In this document: in pieces, positions 36,109 to 43,831 of the stretch | Layout: each line of letters starts with the position of its first letter | Numbering within the stretch: position 1 is the first letter of the stretch | Assembly: GCA_030424975.1 (NCBI GenBank) | Contig: JAUHVY010000002.1 | Span: 620,001-684,000 of the forward strand | Reading direction: 5' to 3' | Source: Alphaproteobacteria bacterium | Lineage (GTDB): Bacteria; Pseudomonadota; Alphaproteobacteria; Micavibrionales; Micavibrionaceae | DNA length: 64,000 nucleotides | The notes under the pieces: generated by a model | Seen by the model: only the letters and a program-made list of their open reading frames with translations | The model's database searches: none | Told to the model about the DNA's origin: nothing | Program-made: the position numbers and the translations under genes

Positions 36109-36897
36109 ATGTATGAAAACCGATATGAATATAAGCCTGAAACAGTTTTAATTACCGGTGCGACCGGTGATTTTGGTGCGGCATTTGCGCACCGTTTTGC
36201 TGCTTTGGGAGCAAAAGTTATTTTGGCGGCACGTAATACCGATAAGGCCAAATCTTTACAGGCCGCGCTTGAGGAGCAATATGGTGCATCAGTGTATGCA
36301 TGTATCTTCGATATCGCCGATAAGCAGGGCATGAAAGATGCCATAGATAGTTTGCCTGATGAATTTAAGGATATTGACCTGTTGATCAATAATGCGGGGT
36401 TGGCGCTCGGTCTGGAACCTGCATATCAATGTGATATCGAAGATTGGGAAACAATGATTGCCGTGAATAATACAGCGTTGGTTCGCATGACGCGCCATGT
36501 GTTGCCCTTGATGGTCGGGCGCAAGCGCGGGCATATCATCAATATCGGCTCTACGGCAGGGAATTACCCGTATCCGGGGGGGAATGTCTATTGCGCCAGT
36601 AAGGCGTTCGTGAAACAGTTTTCGTTGTCTTTGCGCGCGGATTTAGCTGGCACAAATGTACGTGTTTCTAATATTGAGCCGGGCATGATTGAAACGCAGT
36701 TCTCCAAGGTGCGCTTTAAAGGCAACGATGAAAAAGCAGAAAATGTATATGCAAATACACGCAATATGCATGCGGAGGACATTGCTGAGGCGGTTGTTTG
36801 GAGTGCATGTTTGCCACCATACTTTAATATCAACCGCATGGAAATTATGCCGACCGTGCAATCTTTTGCCGGTCACCCTATAGAACGCTTTGATTAA
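36109..36897 (+). CDS. ydfG: YdfG-type NADP-dependent 3-hydroxy acid dehydrogenase (SDR)
   Basis: The 262-residue SDR closely resembles YdfG, which acts on serine, allo-threonine and malonic semialdehyde. Shared text includes LITGATGDFGAAFAHRFA (cofactor loop), INNAGLALGLEPAYQCDIED, IINIGSTAGNYPYPGGNVY with catalytic Ser and Tyr, CASKAFVKQFSLSLRADL with the Lys, and VRVSNIEPGMIETQFSKVRF. A strong ribosome binding site (AGGAGGG) precedes the ATG. It is an outsider inside the oxidase cluster, between ctaF-like and ctaG genes, and probably an insertion with no direct role in oxidase assembly. Confidence 0.9.
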   Translation: MYENRYEYKPETVLITGATGDFGAAFAHRFAALGAKVILAARNTDKAKSLQAALEEQYGASVYACIFDIADKQGMKDAIDSLPDEFKDIDLLINNAGLALGLEPAYQCDIEDWETMIAVNNTALVRMTRHVLPLMVGRKRGHIINIGSTAGNYPYPGGNVYCASKAFVKQFSLSLRADLAGTNVRVSNIEPGMIETQFSKVRFKGNDEKAENVYANTRNMHAEDIAEAVVWSACLPPYFNINRMEIMPTVQSFAGHPIERFD

Positions 36898-36952
36898 ATT
36901 GAAATTATAGTGTAAAGTGTCTTGGTTGTTTTACTATTTTCGGAGTTTTTCT

Positions 36953-37573
36953 ATGAAAAACCTTACTCGTGTTGCTCTTTTCGGTCTTGCTGTTTCGCTT
37001 GTTCCGGTTTCCTACGCTTTCGCACAAGATGATGATACCGCCGCAGAGGAAGAGGTTCTTTCGGTGGATGAAGCGCATGCTTTGATTAAGGATATGGAAG
37101 GTGCGGCAGATGCTACGGATGCCAAAATCCCTACAGAAAGTCAGGTGCCGTTTTATGATTTGTTGGGTCGTCAGGTTGCGTATCGTGAAAATGCGAAGGA
37201 ATTTCGTGGCATGATCGAAGAACGCCGTGACAGTTTCCAGGCACCTCAGGAAGAAAAGCTTATCGCATATCGTAAGTTGCTTGATAAGATATATGCAGCG
37301 GAGATGGCTGATTTTCAACAAAATTTGAAAGATCAGGCCGATGAAGATACTGCTGATGAAAGCCCTGTTGATGAAGACAGAATGGCAAAAGCAGAAAATA
37401 AAGATTACGATGATATTGAGCCGAAGATTGCTGATGAGGATATGTCAGCATCAGATGAGCATGATGGCGGCCTGAAGGAAGAGCCTATTCCAGGTAATGT
37501 TGAGGAAGAGGGCGTAAACAAAAAAGTGGTGACATCAGATGATGCGCCTGATTTTGATCCTTCTGATTTGTAA
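36953..37573 (+). CDS. Secreted acidic protein of unknown function
   Basis: Starting at the ATG at 36953 (12 codons inside the longest frame; CGGAG upstream), the 206-residue protein has a clear signal peptide MKNLTRVALFGLAVSLVPVS ending YAFAQ. The mature part is strongly acidic. Its middle (about 45-130) looks helical, with QVPFYDLLGRQVAYRENAKE and EERRDSFQAPQEEKLIAYRK, and the C-terminal third is disordered, rich in Asp, Glu and Ser. No known domain was recognised. It lies inside the oxidase cluster on the same strand and ends at a good intrinsic terminator, so it may share the ydfG transcript. Confidence 0.75.
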   Translation: MKNLTRVALFGLAVSLVPVSYAFAQDDDTAAEEEVLSVDEAHALIKDMEGAADATDAKIPTESQVPFYDLLGRQVAYRENAKEFRGMIEERRDSFQAPQEEKLIAYRKLLDKIYAAEMADFQQNLKDQADEDTADESPVDEDRMAKAENKDYDDIEPKIADEDMSASDEHDGGLKEEPIPGNVEEEGVNKKVVTSDDAPDFDPSDL

Positions 37574-37596
37574 AAAGAGAACGCAAAGATTATTAA

Positions 37597-37621
37597 GACC
37601 CGCATTTAAGCGGGTTTTTTT
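37597..37621 (+). terminator. Intrinsic terminator after the acidic secreted protein gene
   Basis: ACCCGC (37598-37603) pairs with GCGGGT (37610-37615), followed by a run of T. It separates the ydfG/secreted-protein genes from ctaG. Confidence 0.8.
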
Positions 37622-37672
37622 ATGCCATCGAATATCTCTTTCTTTTACGCACAAGAATGATATAAAGCCCGT

Positions 37673-38269
37673 ATGACTGATGATGAACTTGCAAAAAAGA
37701 ATAAGCGCCTTGCCCTGACATGTTTGGGGGTTGTGTGTGCGATGGTTGGTTTGGCATATGCGTCTGTGCCGTTATACAATATATTTTGCCGTGTAACGGG
37801 CTGGGGTGGGACGACGCAAGTCGCTGCGCAATTGCCACCGCCAGAAGATATTGTTGACCGCACCATTACCGTCCGCTTTGATGCAAACACATCTGCGAAT
37901 TTGCCGTGGGATTTTAAGCCCGAGGAGATTTCGACACAGGTAAAGTTGGGGGAGCGCGGCTTAACCAATTTTATATCGGAAAATTTATCGGATGAGGTTG
38001 TGACAGGAACGGCCGTATTTAATGTTACGCCGCTAAAGGCAGGAAAATATTTTAACAAAATTCAGTGTTTTTGTTTTGGTGAACAGTCACTTGCTGCGCA
38101 TGAACGTGTAAATATGCCTGTGCTGTTTTATGTTGATCCGAAATTAAACGATGATCCGAATTTAGACGATGTGAAGGTCATAACATTGTCCTATAGCTTT
38201 TTCCGCGCAGAGTCCGAAGAGTTGGATCAGGCGGTCGATAATTTTTATGAAACAGCAGAAACACCATAA
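37673..38269 (+). CDS. ctaG: Cytochrome c oxidase assembly protein CtaG (Cox11)
   Basis: CtaG delivers copper to the CuB site of subunit I. The 198-residue protein has one N-terminal membrane span (LALTCLGVVCAMVGLAYASV), VPLYNIFCRVTGWGGTTQ, and the copper-binding IQCFCFGEQSLAAHE with its CxC pair, on an immunoglobulin-like periplasmic domain. MPVLFYVDP is also typical. The length fits the family. It follows a terminator, so it and ctaE downstream probably have their own promoter within 37622-37672 or share later transcription. Confidence 0.95.
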   Translation: MTDDELAKKNKRLALTCLGVVCAMVGLAYASVPLYNIFCRVTGWGGTTQVAAQLPPPEDIVDRTITVRFDANTSANLPWDFKPEEISTQVKLGERGLTNFISENLSDEVVTGTAVFNVTPLKAGKYFNKIQCFCFGEQSLAAHERVNMPVLFYVDPKLNDDPNLDDVKVITLSYSFFRAESEELDQAVDNFYETAETP

Positions 38270-38420
38270 ATGCGAAAACTTTATAAGGTGTGAATTGTAT
38301 GCAAGCCATTATGGTGTCTTGAAAAAAGTCATCTAATAGTTCATATTTTCTGTGTACTCTTCGTTTCAGCTGGTTTATACAGATGAAAAAATTTCAATAA
38401 AAAAGAACAAAGTTAAGATT

Positions 38421-39308
38421 ATGGCAGAGAATATCGAATACACGACAACCGGTAAACCGCACCCTTATCACCTTGTAAACCCCAGCATTTGGCCGTTGGC
38501 AGCATCTGTTGCAGGCGGTATTTTCGCAACGGGTATGATTATGTTTATGCATGATGTGCATTTAGGTGCTGATCAGGCGAATGGTGTTGAAGGCTTTGCT
38601 GTTGGTTTGAACGGCGTATATCTTGGCCTTGCTGCTATTTTGTTGGTGATGTTCGGCTGGTGGAGAGAAGTGATCCGCGAGAGTGTTGCCGATAAAGCCC
38701 ATAATGAAATTACAACAATCGGCATGCGTTACGGTATGGCATTGTTTATCGCATCAGAGGTTATGTTCTTTGTTGCGTTTTTCTGGGCGTATTTTAGTGC
38801 GGCGCTCTTCCCGACAGAGGCGATAGGCTATATTTGGCCGCCGGCTTCTATTCATACGGTTGACCCGTATGATTTGCCATTGATGATGACATTGATTTTG
38901 TTGCTTTCAGGTTGTACCGTGACATGGGCGCACCATGCAATTGTGGAGGGCAAGAATAAAGATTTAGCAACAGGATTGGCCTTGAGTGTTGTTCTTGGAT
39001 CAATCTTTATCGGTTTCCAAGCGTATGAATATATTCATGCACATTTCGGATTTACCGAAGGTGTTTATGCATCTGCTTTCTATATGGCGACAGGTTTCCA
39101 TGGTTTCCATGTTATCGTCGGTACAATCTTTCTGCTTGTGTGTTGGTGCCGCGCCAAGAAGGGGCATTTTTCTGCCAAGGAACATTTCGGTTTTGAGGCT
39201 GCCGCTTGGTATTGGCACTTTGTAGATGTGGTTTGGTTATTCCTTTACATCGCCATTTATTATTGGGGAACAGTATACGGGATCGATCATACTGCGCTTA
39301 TGAAATAG
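38421..39308 (+). CDS. ctaE: Cytochrome c oxidase subunit III
   Basis: Subunit III stabilises the catalytic core of the aa3 oxidase. I chose the start MAENIEYTTTGKPHPYHLV at 38421; the frame runs 23 codons further 5' but with AT-rich text unlike the family. The 295-residue protein has seven hydrophobic spans, with HPYHLVNPSIWPLAASVAGG, FIASEVMFFVAFFWAYFSAA, the ATGFHGFHVIVGTIFL helix and AAAWYWHFVDVVWLFLYIAI near the end. All are standard subunit III signatures. The 151-base gap before it has an imperfect hairpin near 38266-38293 but no convincing promoter that I can identify. Confidence 0.95.
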   Translation: MAENIEYTTTGKPHPYHLVNPSIWPLAASVAGGIFATGMIMFMHDVHLGADQANGVEGFAVGLNGVYLGLAAILLVMFGWWREVIRESVADKAHNEITTIGMRYGMALFIASEVMFFVAFFWAYFSAALFPTEAIGYIWPPASIHTVDPYDLPLMMTLILLLSGCTVTWAHHAIVEGKNKDLATGLALSVVLGSIFIGFQAYEYIHAHFGFTEGVYASAFYMATGFHGFHVIVGTIFLLVCWCRAKKGHFSAKEHFGFEAAAWYWHFVDVVWLFLYIAIYYWGTVYGIDHTALMK

Positions 39309-39338
39309 GCACCCATAATATGAAAGGGGAAAGTTGTT

Positions 39339-39707
39339 ATGAGCCCCGATTTTAAAATGATGAAAAAAGCCATGCAGTGCAAATGCCCGAAATGCGGAGA
39401 GGGGCGATTGTACAAGGATGGCTTTCTTGCTTTTGATCTTCGTGATCAATGTGATGTTTGCGGTCTTGATCTCTCAAAGAATGACAGTGCGGATGGCCCC
39501 GCCGTTTTTCTTATTTTCGTTCTTGGTTTTCTGCTCGTGCCCTTGGCGCTTATGTTTGAAAATATCTTTTCGCCCCCCTTGTGGGTGCATGGCGTTGTTT
39601 GGACGATCGTTGCTCTGGGGCTTACGCTAGGCAGTTTGAAACCGATAAAATCTTATATCATTGCGCTGCAGTATAAACATCGTCCGCGGGATTGGGGCGA
39701 AGAATGA
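39339..39707 (+). CDS. DUF983 membrane protein of the oxidase operon
   Basis: The 122-residue protein has an N-terminal zinc-ribbon-like part (CKCPKCGEGRLYKDG and CDVCGLDLS, two CxxC pairs) followed by two membrane helices (AVFLIFVLGFLLVPLALMFE and a VHGVVWTIVALGLTLGSL span). This DUF983 architecture commonly sits between ctaE and SURF1 in alphaproteobacteria. Its function is not established; a role in oxidase assembly or metal handling is guessed from position. Its stop overlaps the SURF1 start in an ATGA. Confidence 0.88.
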   Translation: MSPDFKMMKKAMQCKCPKCGEGRLYKDGFLAFDLRDQCDVCGLDLSKNDSADGPAVFLIFVLGFLLVPLALMFENIFSPPLWVHGVVWTIVALGLTLGSLKPIKSYIIALQYKHRPRDWGEE

Positions 39708-40456
39708 AGCTACCGTTTTGGGGGACAATCCTGACAATTCTTGGCTTGATGGTGTTGTGCGCGCTTGGGGCGTGGCAGATACAGCGCTTGCAGTGGAAGC
39801 AAGGTATCCTAAGCGCGATTGACCGTGAAGAACGTATTGAGGCAAGCGCAGTGCCCTTAACGCCTAATGACCTTGGTGAAGATGATTATTTTAGGCGCGG
39901 GTACATTAGCGGCCACTATGATCATCAAAAAACAATCCGCGTATTTAATCGTACATTTGATGGGGTTCCCGGATACCATCTATATACAGTTTTCTATCTT
40001 GATACTCCTCATGCATCATCTTTGGGGAATGTTATGCTGGTTAATCGCGGGTGGTTTCCTTTGTCAGATGATGAGGTTTCGCAAAATGACATTTTTATAC
40101 CGCACCGGATTGTAAAAATTGTGGGTACGTTGCGCCGCCCGGCAAGCAAGAATGCATTTACGCCCGAAAATGTGGTGCAAAAAAACAGATGGTTTTTTGT
40201 TGATCTTGATGAGGTGATGGAGCATTTTGCGTTACAGGGCTTGGCACCTAATGTGTTTTATGCGCAGGACGAGGTCCCTGTAGCAGAAGGCTTTAACCGC
40301 GATGCACAGACCTACCCAGTGTATGTTGATGGTAGTGTGCGCCCCAATAATAATCATGCGCAATATGCATTTTTTTGGTTTGCAATGGCGTTTGCAATGG
40401 CCGGTGTCTATTTCGTGCGGTTTATTAAGCCGCAGATAGGTATAGATAAAAAATAG
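39704..40456 (+). CDS. SURF1-family cytochrome oxidase assembly protein
   Basis: SURF1 (Shy1) helps insert haem a into subunit I. The 250-residue protein has two membrane spans at its ends (TILTILGLMVLCALGAWQIQ, and FFWFAMAFAMAGVYFVRFI) around a periplasmic domain. GAWQIQRLQWKQ, VPGYHLYTVFYL and MLVNRGWFPL are characteristic. I chose the start MKLPFWGTIL at 39704, which overlaps the DUF983 stop as ATGA; a start four codons earlier is possible. It closes the oxidase cluster. Confidence 0.93.
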   Translation: MKLPFWGTILTILGLMVLCALGAWQIQRLQWKQGILSAIDREERIEASAVPLTPNDLGEDDYFRRGYISGHYDHQKTIRVFNRTFDGVPGYHLYTVFYLDTPHASSLGNVMLVNRGWFPLSDDEVSQNDIFIPHRIVKIVGTLRRPASKNAFTPENVVQKNRWFFVDLDEVMEHFALQGLAPNVFYAQDEVPVAEGFNRDAQTYPVYVDGSVRPNNNHAQYAFFWFAMAFAMAGVYFVRFIKPQIGIDKK

Positions 40457-40573
40457 AGGGTTTAGCCTTTTGTGGATGAATTTCACCTGAGGGCATTTTC
40501 GGTTTTGCACAAGCGATTTCATTCGTTAAACTTAGCGCAAATATGAATAAACAAAGGTTTTCTGGGTCCGGCA

Positions 40574-41101
40574 ATGAAAAAGAACTTTTTCAAAAATGTT
40601 TTGGTAACGTGTGGCGCATTAGGTTTAATGTCTACGGCTGCACTAGCAGCGCAACCCCAACAAATCGGAAAGCATGGCGACTGGACGGCCTATACCCTGT
40701 CAGAGGGTGGGAATAAGGTTTGTTATATGGTGAGTAAGCCTGTGAGTGAACAGGGGAAATACACAAATCGTGGTGATATTTTTGCCCTGATTACACATCG
40801 CCCTTCAGAAAAAACCAGTGATGTTTTTAGCTATATTACAGGCTATACCTATAAAAAAGGTAGTGATGCAACTGTTACGATTGATAGTAAAAAATACATC
40901 TTATTTACGCAGGACGATACGGCGTGGACACCTGATGCCGAAGCAGATGCGAAGTTAGCAAAAGCTATTCGTTCAGGGTCAAAAATGGTTGTGCAGGGAA
41001 CGTCTTCTCGCGGTACATTGACCACAGATACATATAGTTTGAAGGGCTCAGGTGCGGCCTATAAGGCGATTTCAAAAGAATGTGATGTGCCTGTTAACTA
41101 A
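40574..41101 (+). CDS. Invasion-associated locus B (IalB) family protein
   Basis: The 175-residue precursor has a signal peptide (MKKNFFKNVLVTCGALGLM, ending STAALA). The IalB-like domain follows: IGKHGDWTAYTLSEGGNKVC, CYMVSKPVSEQG and DIFALITHRPSEKTSDVFSY, with two cysteines (one in KVCYMV, one in SKECDV) that may form a disulfide. IalB was named from Bartonella, where it promotes erythrocyte invasion, but the family is widespread in free-living alphaproteobacteria and the role here is unknown. It is a likely periplasmic or surface protein. It stands alone between SURF1 and the M23 peptidase gene. Confidence 0.88.
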   Translation: MKKNFFKNVLVTCGALGLMSTAALAAQPQQIGKHGDWTAYTLSEGGNKVCYMVSKPVSEQGKYTNRGDIFALITHRPSEKTSDVFSYITGYTYKKGSDATVTIDSKKYILFTQDDTAWTPDAEADAKLAKAIRSGSKMVVQGTSSRGTLTTDTYSLKGSGAAYKAISKECDVPVN

Positions 41102-41151
41102 GGCATTGAATTTAAAGTGTAATTCTTGTGTGTACGTGTGTTGTATTATTG

Positions 41152-41160
41152 TGATATAAT
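41152..41160 (+). promoter_or_regulatory. Extended -10 promoter candidate for the M23 peptidase unit
   Basis: TGATATAAT is an extended -10 (TG, one base, perfect TATAAT at 41155-41160). No good -35 is at the usual spacing, as expected for extended -10 promoters. It lies about 210 bases before the peptidase start. Confidence 0.45.
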
Positions 41161-41259
41161 ACGTATAGAAATTATTGTTTTTAGTTTTTTAGTTTATTCT
41201 GCGTAGTGTTTCCCATTCGGGGCTTCCTCTTTTGTTCAAAGATTGCTTGGAATAACAAC

Positions 41260-41370
41260 ATGAGTGTGATAACTAAATCTAAATCTTTGCAGGGTAGTGT
41301 ATTAAGTGTGTGGGACTGTCGTTTGGCAGTGTTTATTTCTTACACGTATTCCAGCAAAACCGGAGTATAG
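41260..41370 (+). CDS. Possible 36-codon leader ORF before the M23 peptidase
   Basis: The ATG at 41260 opens a 36-codon frame that stops with TAG at 41368-41370, two bases before the TTG chosen as the peptidase start. The GGAG of the peptidase ribosome binding site lies inside its last codons, so translation of this ORF could be coupled to the peptidase. The peptide (starting MSVITKSKSLQGSV) has no signal peptide or recognisable pattern, and its own ribosome binding site is weak. It may be chance. Confidence 0.3.
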   Translation: MSVITKSKSLQGSVLSVWDCRLAVFISYTYSSKTGV

Positions 41371-41372
41371 TT

Positions 41373-42998
41373 TTGTCTTTATTTGGGTCGATATATAAAA
41401 ATTTGGCATTGCATCGCGTTATACGCTTGCGCCACCGTTATGTTTTTACGCGCTCGAACCGTTTGCGTTTGCGATACATCGTTGGAAGTGCCACGCTCTT
41501 TACGTTAACGGCGACAAGCTTTCTTGGTTCGATAAGTTCTTCGGTTGCTTTTGTTCCTAATGAAATAGCAAGAAACGTAAGCCAGGCTCCAAAGCCTGTT
41601 GTACTTGCTTCTGCGCCTGCAAAAGTTTCAGCAAGTGACCTTAAACAGGATTTGATGACGCGCAGCGAAGAAGATTTAATGCGTAAAGAGACCGCGGTAG
41701 AGCCATTTCTTGCTGGCGTTGACGTCGTACTTGATGAAGATAGTGGGCTTCCATACGAAACTGTTATTTTGCCGGAAGAGTTACCTTCTTTGGATGACTT
41801 AGCAGTTGTTTCATCTGTCGATAGTGATTTGGAAGATACTGCAGAAGATGCACAGGCGAGCAAAAACATGCTGCCGCGCGATGAAATTATTGAGATCTCA
41901 GCGGGAGATACGCTAGCAGGTGCTTTGCAAGGTATCGGTATTAGCGGTGCGGAAGCTTATCGTGCTGTGAAGTCTATGAGTAAACATTTTGATCCTCGTT
42001 CTGTGAAGCCGGGGCAGGCTATTTCCGTTCATCTTGAGCCTAATGAAGATGGTATTTCCTTGGCGTCATTACAAATGAAGCTTGATGTCACAAAGGAATT
42101 GCATATTCAAAAGGATGAGCATGACCGTTTCAATACAGAAGTCAGTGAAAAGGAAGTCTTTAAAAAGATGCGTGTTGCAAAAGCATCGATCGAGACATCG
42201 TTGTATGGGTCGGCAGCGCGTGCAGGTATTCCTGCATCTGTTATTGCAGATATGATCCGCCTTTATTCTTATGAAGTTGACTTCCAGCGTGATGTCCGTC
42301 AGGGCGATCAATTTGAGATTTTGTATGAAACATACGAAACAGAAGAGGGTGATTTCGCGCGTTATGGTGATATTATCTACGCTAACCTTGCAGTTGGAGG
42401 TAGCAAAATCCCTGTATTCCGTTTTGATCAAGGTAAGGGTGATGTTGATTATTTCCGTGAAAACGGCACTAATCTCCGCAGTACATTGATGCAAACACCA
42501 ATTGACGGTGCGCGCATGTCGTCAGGCTTTGGTATGCGTAAACACCCTGTATTGGGGTATAACAAGATGCATAAGGGTGTAGACTTCGCAGCATCGCGTG
42601 GCACGCCGATTTACGCTGCGGGTGATGGCACAGTCGAAAAAGCGGGGCGATTGGGTGGCTATGGTAATTATGTGCGTATTCGCCATAATGGTGAGCTTAG
42701 CACGGCCTATGCACACATGCAGAAATTCGCCAAGGGGCTGAAGTCCGGGCAGCGTGTAAAGCAGGGGCAGGTTATCGGCTATGTCGGTACTACGGGGCGT
42801 TCAACGGGGCCGCATTTGCATTTTGAAGTCTTGAAGAACGGCAAGCAAATTAATCCGAAATCCGTGAAAACGGCTTCTCGTGAAAAATTGAAGGGTGATA
42901 AGCTCAATAAATTAAAGGCGCAAATCTCACGCATCAAGCAGGAATTCGCAACGCTTGAGCAAGAAATGAAGTTCGCTCAGAACGATGTGTCAGAGTAG
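41373..42998 (+). CDS. Membrane-anchored M23 peptidoglycan endopeptidase
   Basis: This protein likely cuts peptidoglycan cross-links during growth or division. I chose the TTG at 41373 because GGAG sits 7 bases upstream, giving 541 residues; a GTG 21 codons earlier is the alternative. An Arg-rich cytoplasmic start (RVIRLRHRYVFTRSNRLRLR) leads to one membrane span (YIVGSATLFTLTATSFLGS). A LysM/OapA-like part (EISAGDTLAGALQGIGISGA) is near residue 190. The LytM domain has FGMRKHPVLGYNKMHKGVDF (zinc His and Asp), YGNYVRIRHNG, TAYAHMQK and STGPHLHFEVL (catalytic and zinc His). The C-terminus is a short coiled coil. All catalytic residues are present, so it should be active. Confidence 0.93.
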   Translation: MSLFGSIYKNLALHRVIRLRHRYVFTRSNRLRLRYIVGSATLFTLTATSFLGSISSSVAFVPNEIARNVSQAPKPVVLASAPAKVSASDLKQDLMTRSEEDLMRKETAVEPFLAGVDVVLDEDSGLPYETVILPEELPSLDDLAVVSSVDSDLEDTAEDAQASKNMLPRDEIIEISAGDTLAGALQGIGISGAEAYRAVKSMSKHFDPRSVKPGQAISVHLEPNEDGISLASLQMKLDVTKELHIQKDEHDRFNTEVSEKEVFKKMRVAKASIETSLYGSAARAGIPASVIADMIRLYSYEVDFQRDVRQGDQFEILYETYETEEGDFARYGDIIYANLAVGGSKIPVFRFDQGKGDVDYFRENGTNLRSTLMQTPIDGARMSSGFGMRKHPVLGYNKMHKGVDFAASRGTPIYAAGDGTVEKAGRLGGYGNYVRIRHNGELSTAYAHMQKFAKGLKSGQRVKQGQVIGYVGTTGRSTGPHLHFEVLKNGKQINPKSVKTASREKLKGDKLNKLKAQISRIKQEFATLEQEMKFAQNDVSE

Positions 42999-43082
42999 TT
43001 TTTCAGATTTTTTGACGGGATGGGAGCATATATAAAACACTTTAACGTGCTTTAAAAACTTATCGTTTTGTATTTATCCACA

Positions 43083-43112
43083 AGGCAGCCTTTCCGGGCT
43101 GCTTTTTCTTTT
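43083..43112 (+). terminator. Intrinsic terminator downstream of the M23 peptidase gene
   Basis: GGCAGCC and GGGCTGC arms around a TTTCC loop, followed by a long T-rich run. It lies about 85 bases after the stop. A perfect DnaA-box 9-mer TTATCCACA (43074-43082) abuts its left arm, probably by chance. Confidence 0.8.
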
Positions 43113-43176
43113 TTCTAAATCTTCTGTTTTTTTGTCACGCGTCATTAAAAGCGTACGATTTACGTAAATTCTGATA

Positions 43177-43190
43177 TTCGAACGTTCGAA
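43177..43190. promoter_or_regulatory. Perfect 14-bp palindrome, candidate activator site
   Basis: TTCGAACGTTCGAA is self-complementary over all 14 bases. It ends 58 bases before a sigma-54-type promoter, a plausible place for an enhancer-binding protein or other regulator. Nothing else explains it; the protein that would bind is unknown. Confidence 0.5.
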
Positions 43191-43248
43191 AATGAGACAC
43201 TTTAAAATTGCGAATCTTTAAGGCATTGATTTGTATGTGTAATTTTTC

Positions 43249-43264
43249 TGGCACGCCCCTTGCT
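43249..43264 (+). promoter_or_regulatory. Sigma-54 (RpoN) promoter candidate
   Basis: TGGCACG, four bases, then TTGCT matches the -24/-12 consensus TGGCACGNNNNTTGCW at every fixed position. The expected transcription start is near 43275. An overlapping TATAAT (43264-43269) could instead be a sigma-70 -10, but no good -35 is seen at 16-18 bases. The rpoN gene is not in this window. Confidence 0.65.
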
Positions 43265-43274
43265 ATAATAATAT

Positions 43275-43563
43275 CCAAAGATTGTAGGTATGTAATTAGA
43301 ACCCAATTGAACACTTTACAAGATAGTTGCTAAGCGGGGCGGGTTAAACGGCTTATTCAGCATTCCCCCCTCCTTAAGCCGGAAAAGGTCGTTTAACCAC
43401 CCGCAGCAACACATCGATATGAAGATTTTCACATGCACGCAGCGCGCGTATATTTGAAAATATTTTGGCGGTATTTAACCTGCCGTCAGATGAAAAGTTT
43501 TTTGACCCACCTGATCCAAAACCTTTGGCCGGCCTCTGTTCTAACAGGGTCGGCACTTTTTTT
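43275..43563 (+). ncRNA. Candidate structured RNA or attenuated leader upstream of rne
   Basis: This interval runs from the predicted sigma-54 start to an intrinsic terminator. Its main element is a long stem-loop at 43326-43410. The outer helix is GTTGC/GCAAC (43326-43330 with 43406-43410), next GCGGG/CCCGC (43334-43338 with 43400-43404), then GGTTAAA/TTTAACC (43342-43348 with 43392-43398) and CGGCTTA/TAAGCCG (43349-43355 with 43375-43381). The apical loop is pyrimidine-rich with CCCCCC, and a 10-base bulge GAAAAGGTCG is on the 3' side. About 110 less structured bases lead to the terminator. No coding frame in it is convincing. It resembles none of RNase P, tmRNA, SRP or 6S RNA as far as I can tell. 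It may be a free sRNA, or a leader controlling rne by premature termination. Confidence 0.5.
43527..43563 (+). terminator. Intrinsic terminator inside the long rne upstream region
   Basis: GCCG, a G-T wobble, CC and CTGTT pair with AACAG, GG and CGGC (43528-43554), with one bulged T, followed by seven T (43557-43563). It lies about 270 bases before the rne start, so it ends an upstream RNA or attenuates rne. Confidence 0.7.
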
Positions 43564-43831
43564 GGGACATCACTTTTAATATGTCTCATGCCTCCGTAAT
43601 CATAAAAAATTACATCGCTTCTGCTTTTTTTAGATTGAGCATTTTTAAACAAGCGTGTAAAGTAGGCATGTTTTATATGCATGCGGTTTTGCGTTTTATT
43701 GAGGTTTAAAAGGTTCCGCCGGACTGCAAGCATGACATTGTTAACAGAATTAAGAGCGCATGAGCGCTTCCCCTTGTGTGCGAAAAGCATATCTGGGATG
43801 TCGCGCCTATGCGGTTATGGAGAGTACATAA
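43564..43831 (+). other. Non-coding stretch between the terminator and rne
   Basis: No gene is supported here. The open frames on either strand (e.g. minus 43374-43790) run through the structured RNA and its terminator and lack ribosome binding sites. A small GACAT/ATGTC hairpin starts at about 43566. GGAG at about 43816-43819 is the rne ribosome binding site. A rne promoter must lie within or before this stretch, but I cannot place it. Confidence 0.5.

Noticed and set aside
43074-43082. Perfect DnaA box TTATCCACA
   Set aside because: A single 9-mer beside a terminator, with no cluster of further boxes, no AT-rich unwinding element and no dnaA/dnaN nearby, so it does not indicate a replication origin.
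43374-43790. A 138-codon minus-strand frame in the gap before rne
   Set aside because: It runs antisense through the structured RNA and its terminator, has no ribosome binding site and no domain-like content.
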